DNA from: an uncultured Burkholderiales Genera incertae sedis bacterium | GTDB lineage: Bacteria > Pseudomonadota > Gammaproteobacteria > Burkholderiales > Eutrophovitaceae | Direction of reading: 5' to 3' | DNA: 17,725 nucleotides | Assembly (NCBI GenBank): GCA_905479505.1 | Contig: CAJQMS010000085.1 | Span: 1 to 17,725, forward strand | Part shown: one piece after another, positions 15,742 to 17,725 of the stretch | How positions within the stretch are numbered: position 1 is the first letter of the stretch | Layout of the letters: each line of letters opens with the position of its first letter | Made by a program: the position numbers and the translations under genes | Notes under the pieces: model-generated | What the model was told of the DNA's origin: nothing | The model's input: the letters and a program-made list of their open reading frames with translations, nothing else | The model's database searches: none

Positions 15742-17099
15742 GCTCGGTGGACTCCTTCCTCAAAACCCTTGCTGATATAGACGCTGACATGTTTCATTAA
15801 TTCCAATACTGAAGGGTCAAGTAATTCCGGTTTCGGACTAAAAAATTCGAGCACCCACCTGACTCCCAATCCGTCCTTTAACGGGAAAGCAAATGCTCCT
15901 CGGACGCCGATATCTTTGGCTAACTTTGCTCGAGGAAAATTTGGATCTACTGTGACGTCAAAAATCGTTTGCACTGCTGCTGTATTAAATACTCTGCCAG
16001 GTAAGCCTTCTCCACCTTTGAAAACATAAGATTCACTAATTGCTTTGAATTCTTGTGTTAGATCGTCATCAGAGCTTGAGTACCACAACTTCATTGATCG
16101 AAGCACGACGCCGTTTTCATTACGTTGAACTGAGTAAGCGTGTCCCATTGGCCAATGTTTATAAATACAAATCTTTTCCATTATCAAACGAATTAAATCT
16201 TCAACTTTATATTTCTTCGCTTGAATTTTTGTGATCTCACTTAAAAGTTCGATACCACTTTTCTCGAGCTCTGCCTTATGACTTTGAGAGAAAACATGGT
16301 AATTCAGGCTCGATACCCAATCTTTTCCTTCGTCAGTCACTTGCAAATATTTAAGTGCTGAGCCTATGTGTGGTCGGACAAAGTTAAGAAAAAAGCTAGG
16401 ATATCCACGTCGAAGGTCCGAAGGTGATTGGTACCCCATTTTGTCAGCAGATCCAGTTTCTTTAAATTCATAAAATAACCTTGGGATCTTTATGTCATAC
16501 ATAGGATCGGCTAACTGTCCAATGAGATCTGCTGACCCGACTAGGCTCGCTAGGGAATGGAATTTCTCTTCCGCGGCGCTGGTGACTTCTCCTCGATCGG
16601 GTATGGGGAACTGGGTGTAGCTAATTAATTTCTCAAGTAATTTTTTGTCGATATCCTTATGCCAGGTTCTTTGTTGGATGAAGAGCTTTCCGCGTTCAAC
16701 GTGATAGGGCGTTAACGACGCATCTGTATCACCCGGCTTTAATGGGTGAGTGTCCCCTTTAGCGTTAATTACTTGTTTAAATTCACTATCGCCGGTGAGA
16801 ATATTTTTGACATACCCAATGTCGTGAAAAAGTAGCGCGATCGTGAAGTGAAGCCAGTCCGAGGCATCAAGTTCTCCTTCAAGTGTTTTTTTACCAGCAA
16901 AAATTTCCTGACCACAGAGGGTCACCATGCAGGTATGCTCGACATCATGATAAAGCGCATCCGAACTGCTTATCAAGTTCATCGCAGTATGAACCGCATC
17001 AGATATGAGGTTCTCATACTCGGGTGGGCTTTGAGGAAGGATTTCCTTTCTCTTTAGCTCTAACTTTTGAATAAAATCACTTTTGATATTGGATAGCAT
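15738..17099 (-). CDS. HD-domain phosphohydrolase with C-terminal GAF domain
   Basis: A 453-residue probably cytoplasmic protein. The HD domain (about 30-265) has YHDVEH (His51, His55), FHDIG (His92-Asp93) and GSADLIG (Asp191), a full metal site with the YHxxxH spacing seen in cyclic-nucleotide-phosphodiesterase-like HD proteins. His133 in PYHVERG may add a ligand. The GAF-like domain (about 287-422) includes KGGEGLPGRVFNT (361-373) and FAFPLKDG (403-410), and could sense a small molecule. The substrate is unknown; a cyclic nucleotide or other nucleotide is plausible. The ribosome site is weak. It is translationally coupled to the degenerate HD gene downstream, and a third HD gene lies 149 bases upstream on the same strand. 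Confidence 0.85.
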   Translation of the reverse strand: MLSNIKSDFIQKLELKRKEILPQSPPEYENLISDAVHTAMNLISSSDALYHDVEHTCMVTLCGQEIFAGKKTLEGELDASDWLHFTIALLFHDIGYVKNILTGDSEFKQVINAKGDTHPLKPGDTDASLTPYHVERGKLFIQQRTWHKDIDKKLLEKLISYTQFPIPDRGEVTSAAEEKFHSLASLVGSADLIGQLADPMYDIKIPRLFYEFKETGSADKMGYQSPSDLRRGYPSFFLNFVRPHIGSALKYLQVTDEGKDWVSSLNYHVFSQSHKAELEKSGIELLSEITKIQAKKYKVEDLIRLIMEKICIYKHWPMGHAYSVQRNENGVVLRSMKLWYSSSDDDLTQEFKAISESYVFKGGEGLPGRVFNTAAVQTIFDVTVDPNFPRAKLAKDIGVRGAFAFPLKDGLGVRWVLEFFSPKPELLDPSVLELMKHVSVYISKGFEEGVHRA

Positions 17100-17248
17100 T
17101 TTATTTTTTCTCTGAGCTTTTTTTTATTGTACATGCCGGCGTCTAAATTAGCGATCACATGTATCTGAGAATGAAAAGGCCAATAGTCAATTGAAAGTCT
17201 GGCGCAGCCCCCTAGCATTTTTGCTTAGCTTCATTTCGCTAAAAAAAA

Positions 17249-17725
17249 TCACAGGCTGGCGAGCTGTTGTTTAACTATCTTTTGTAGCCCCAATGACGAG
17301 GAGGCTGGCGTTGAGAATTTGGCGAAATGAGTTAAGAAATACTTTCGTCCCCGAGCTGATAACAGGCCTTCCGCAGATACGGGGTCTAGTTTTCGCCACT
17401 CAGATGCGAGTTCTCGGGTTAATTCTTCTTCAAACTGCGGTAGGGCGCTCGCAAGAATATCCGCCTCTTGACAAATAACTGCTTGCCAAACGGGGTAATT
17501 TAAATTAAACGCCGACGCGGCTGCGCCTCTGTGTAGCCCTGAATAAAGCGCTGGATCAGTACTCCAAATAATACGTTTGATAGAGTAAATGTCATGTGCA
17601 TCGCATTGTGCGTCCTGGAGCAACGGCTCGATTAGATCAAACGAACGTGCCTCTAGCTGACATATCGTTGTATTTCTTGTGCCGTTATGTCCCGCATCGT
17701 GGGCTGTCATAGCAACCAGCGCTAG
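17249..17725 (-). CDS. C-terminal part of an HD/phosphodiesterase-like protein, 5' end beyond window
   Basis: The frame stays open to the right edge of the window. The ATG at 17710 has no ribosome site, so I take it as internal. Directly around it the sequence reads ALVAMTAHDAGHNGTRN, a hydrophobic helix followed by HDxxHxGxxN. That pattern is typical of class I phosphodiesterase-like HD domains. It continues with LEARSFDLIEPLL and IKRIIWSTDP, which fit the following helices of such domains. The remaining 80 residues are helical and unassigned. The YHxxxH part would lie outside the window. It is on the same strand as the HD-GAF gene, separated by 149 bases. The family call is moderately sure; substrate is unknown. 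Confidence 0.65.
   Translation of the reverse strand, partial: LALVAMTAHDAGHNGTRNTTICQLEARSFDLIEPLLQDAQCDAHDIYSIKRIIWSTDPALYSGLHRGAAASAFNLNYPVWQAVICQEADILASALPQFEEELTRELASEWRKLDPVSAEGLLSARGRKYFLTHFAKFSTPASSSLGLQKIVKQQLASL

Noticed and set aside
17100..17248. Minus-strand promoter for the HD-GAF gene (TACAAT at 17126-17131) and a small TTAGC/GCTAA hairpin near 17225-17242
   Set aside because: The -10 candidate lacks a good -35 at 16-18 bases, and the hairpin has a 5-bp stem with T-run on the wrong side for the upstream gene. Nothing firm can be said of this gap.
17249..17710. The edge gene as a precorrin-8X methylmutase (CbiC) relative
   Set aside because: A few residues resemble CbiC (EARSFDLIE, then a helix before a TDP), but the catalytic His position is Trp and the following core is absent. 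The HDxxHxGxxN motif explains the sequence better.

Overview
The window reads as chromosomal DNA of a gammaproteobacterium with moderate GC content. Two blocks support this: lon-hupB-ppiD-fabI, and mltD-gloB-methyltransferase-rnhA-dnaQ. Both arrangements are familiar from Pseudomonas and its relatives. A marine or otherwise light-exposed lifestyle is suggested only indirectly, by the iron-sulfur photolyase. There are no insertion sequences, phage genes or CRISPR arrays. No stretch longer than about 210 bases lacks a gene.

Region 1 (1-4911, + strand): the 3' nine-tenths of lon, then hupB with its own promoter, tRNA-Val(UAC), tRNA-Asp(GUC), a strong intrinsic terminator, and ppiD. Region 2 (4927-8143, - strand): a likely gloB-mltD-fabI operon, transcribed toward ppiD. 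Region 3 (8173-11792, + strand): a tightly packed run of a YafS-like methyltransferase, rnhA, dnaQ, a 55-residue DUF2256 zinc protein too short for routine gene calling, and a photolyase of the iron-sulfur bacterial class (FeS-BCP).

Region 4 (11855-14944) is accessory. It holds a small exported protein, a membrane protein with a cyclic-nucleotide-binding-like domain in Popeye-type architecture (- strand), an aldehyde dehydrogenase, and a five-helix DUF3429 membrane protein preceded by a 12-bp triplicate repeat. Region 5 (14941-17725, - strand) is the most unusual part. A partial HD phosphodiesterase-like gene runs off the right edge. It is followed by an HD-GAF protein, then a translationally coupled protein that looks like a catalytically dead copy of the HD domain, with the metal ligands replaced.

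Reading of the whole: the left two thirds is conserved housekeeping (proteolysis, nucleoid, envelope folding, fatty acid synthesis, peptidoglycan turnover, detoxification, replication fidelity and repair). The right third may encode a small-molecule signalling module: three HD-type proteins, one a likely pseudoenzyme with its active partner beside it, and a cNMP-binding-like membrane protein a few kilobases away. The housekeeping assignments are secure. The signalling module is an inference from motifs.
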